NCBI GenBank assembly: GCA_937959145.1
Contig: CALGMC010000173.1
Span: 1 to 6,204, forward strand
Direction of reading: 5' to 3'
DNA from: an uncultured Chlorobiales bacterium
GTDB taxonomy: Bacteria; Bacteroidota; Chlorobiia; Chlorobiales; Thermochlorobacteraceae
DNA length: 6,204 bases
The translations under genes were made by a program, and so were the position numbers. The notes beneath the pieces are model-generated. The model was given only the letters and a program-made list of their open reading frames with translations. It was not told the DNA's origin and made no database searches. Below, in pieces: positions 5,048 to 6,204 of the stretch (position 1 is its first letter; the number at the start of each line of letters is the position of its first letter).

Positions 5048-6204
5048 TTTTTCGCATTTGAAAATGTGGGTTGCTCGTTAAACGGCAGAATCCAGTCTTT
5101 ATGGCTGAATCCCTCTTGCAAGTCGGCAAGGTTCACGGTTGGGTCGATGAGCAATTTGCCCAAGCGTCCGTTCATCGTGGCATAAACTTCGGCGCGCACT
5201 TCGGGGTTATGCACGCCTTTTGCGGCGTAGTGGCGTTTGAGAAAATGCGCAAATTCCAAAATCATATCGGGCTGAAACGACATCTGCTTTTCCTGCGTGG
5301 GATTAAGGAACTCGCGATTATCAACCACGCCTTCGCGTCCTGTTTGAGTGTCTTTCACGTAAAAAATTGCCGTGCCTGCTTTTTCAACCAGCATCACGCG
5401 CCACGAAAAGCGATAGCCCTGCTCGTTCCAAAAAAACTCGGTTGGATTCCACCACTCGTTTTGCGGATAAAGGAGAAATCGGAACGGAATCAAGAGTTGA
5501 AGCACAAAGTGAATCAGAAGCACACTGAGCAAAATCGGCTGAAAGCGTGTGGTGTAAAGTTTCGGCGTTGAAGTTGCAAGTGGTTTCGGGAAAATTTTGC
5601 CAAAGGCTGAACGCAAAAGGTCAATCGTTTTTTTGTGAAAATTTTCGGAAAAGAAAATCGTCGTTGCGCCAATCATCACAATCGGAAACACGCCAATTGG
5701 AAACATCATGCCTGTGATGACATGAAAACCAATAACGGCAAGGTAAGCGAGTGCGCGCGTCGGTTTCCACATCAAGAAGAAAACAATCGTGCAATCGTAA
5801 AGCATGCCCGCCCAACTGAACAGGTATGCGGTGAGGTCATAAGGCATTGCCCAGCCGATAAGTGGGAGCGCGTCTTGTGCGCGAAGCCACAAGCGAAGCG
5901 GCATGGCGTTGAGAAGCCACTCGGAGTTGATTTTCGCAATGCCCGCAAAAATGTAGACAATCGCAAGTTGAAGTTTGAACAGGTCAATCGTCCAGCGTGG
6001 CACTTGGGTGCATTCCATTTGCGGATTGCGCCACACATCGATGGAGAAATATCGATGCGCAGGCACAAGCGTCAAAAGAAACGCCGTGATGCTAACGAAG
6101 TAATAATGGTTGAGGTAATAGGCTTTGTCGAGCAGTTCAACGTAAGTGAAAGCGAGAAAAAAAACGATTGCTGAAAGGCGATAAAACGCGCCCAGCATGA
6201 TGCC
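5044..6204 (-). CDS. HTTM domain protein (vitamin K-dependent gamma-carboxylase-like), N-terminus outside window
   Basis: HTTM proteins are inner-membrane relatives of the animal vitamin K-dependent gamma-glutamyl carboxylase; the substrate of most bacterial forms is unknown. The frame stays open past the first visible ATG (6198) to the edge (GIMLGAFYRLSA...), and that segment matches the family interior, so roughly the first 80-100 residues are probably missing. Numbering from that ATG, landmarks are YLNHYYF (His31), GIAKINSEW (Lys89) and FHVITGMMFPIGVFP (His159). I align these with human GGCX His160, the catalytic-base Lys218 (GVKKLDADW) and His287. Hydrophobic segments lie near 5-23, 31-47, 74-88, 122-147, 149-185 and 219-241. 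The C-terminal half is a beta-rich soluble domain with PFRFLLYPQNEWWNP and RFSWRVMLVEKAG, ending near DWILPF, as in Bacteroidota members. The putative active residues are present, so an enzyme rather than a degenerate paralogue is likely. It overlaps the receptor gene by 4 bp. Confidence 0.87.
   Translation of the reverse strand, partial: GIMLGAFYRLSAIVFFLAFTYVELLDKAYYLNHYYFVSITAFLLTLVPAHRYFSIDVWRNPQMECTQVPRWTIDLFKLQLAIVYIFAGIAKINSEWLLNAMPLRLWLRAQDALPLIGWAMPYDLTAYLFSWAGMLYDCTIVFFLMWKPTRALAYLAVIGFHVITGMMFPIGVFPIVMIGATTIFFSENFHKKTIDLLRSAFGKIFPKPLATSTPKLYTTRFQPILLSVLLIHFVLQLLIPFRFLLYPQNEWWNPTEFFWNEQGYRFSWRVMLVEKAGTAIFYVKDTQTGREGVVDNREFLNPTQEKQMSFQPDMILEFAHFLKRHYAAKGVHNPEVRAEVYATMNGRLGKLLIDPTVNLADLQEGFSHKDWILPFNEQPTFSNAKK

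Overview
The window looks like a chromosomal segment from a Bacteroidota/Chlorobiota-type (FCB group) bacterium. Three things point there: a protein ending in a type IX secretion (T9SS) type A sorting domain with the QNYPNPFN signature, a TonB-dependent receptor with an N-terminal carboxypeptidase-regulatory-like domain, and an HTTM (vitamin K-dependent carboxylase-like) membrane protein coupled to that receptor. The QNYPNPFN form is especially common in Chloroherpeton/Ignavibacteria-like lineages, but I cannot name a genus from this sequence.

Layout: (1) 2-385, plus strand: C-terminal part of recX, the RecA regulator, cut by the left edge. (2) 386-751: gene-free, with a heptamer-repeat palindromic element (448-533), a GC-rich patch, a T-rich stretch and a leader with alternative hairpins. 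(3) 752-2158, plus strand: a repeat protein of five almost identical 50-residue units (exactly 150 bp each), a divergent sixth unit and a T9SS sorting domain, but no visible signal peptide. (4) 2159-2608: repeat-packed spacer between convergent genes, holding two identical 109-bp direct repeats, TGA-containing 7-bp tandem arrays on both strands and three copies of a small hairpin. (5) 2609-5047, minus strand: an 812-residue FecA-like TonB-dependent receptor. (6) 5044-6204, minus strand: an HTTM-domain protein, 5' end outside the window, overlapping the receptor start by 4 bp (ATGA).

The minus-strand pair forms an operon-like unit, probably for outer-membrane uptake of a metal complex, with a membrane enzyme of unknown substrate. 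The repeat protein looks like an accessory gene placed between recX and that unit, and related repeat elements lie on both sides of it. The most interesting signals are in the repeats: near-identical propeller-like units whose differences fall at a few residues, a hairpin family whose two sequence versions differ only by compensatory pair changes and one loop base, and a heptamer element that puts stop codons in all three frames.
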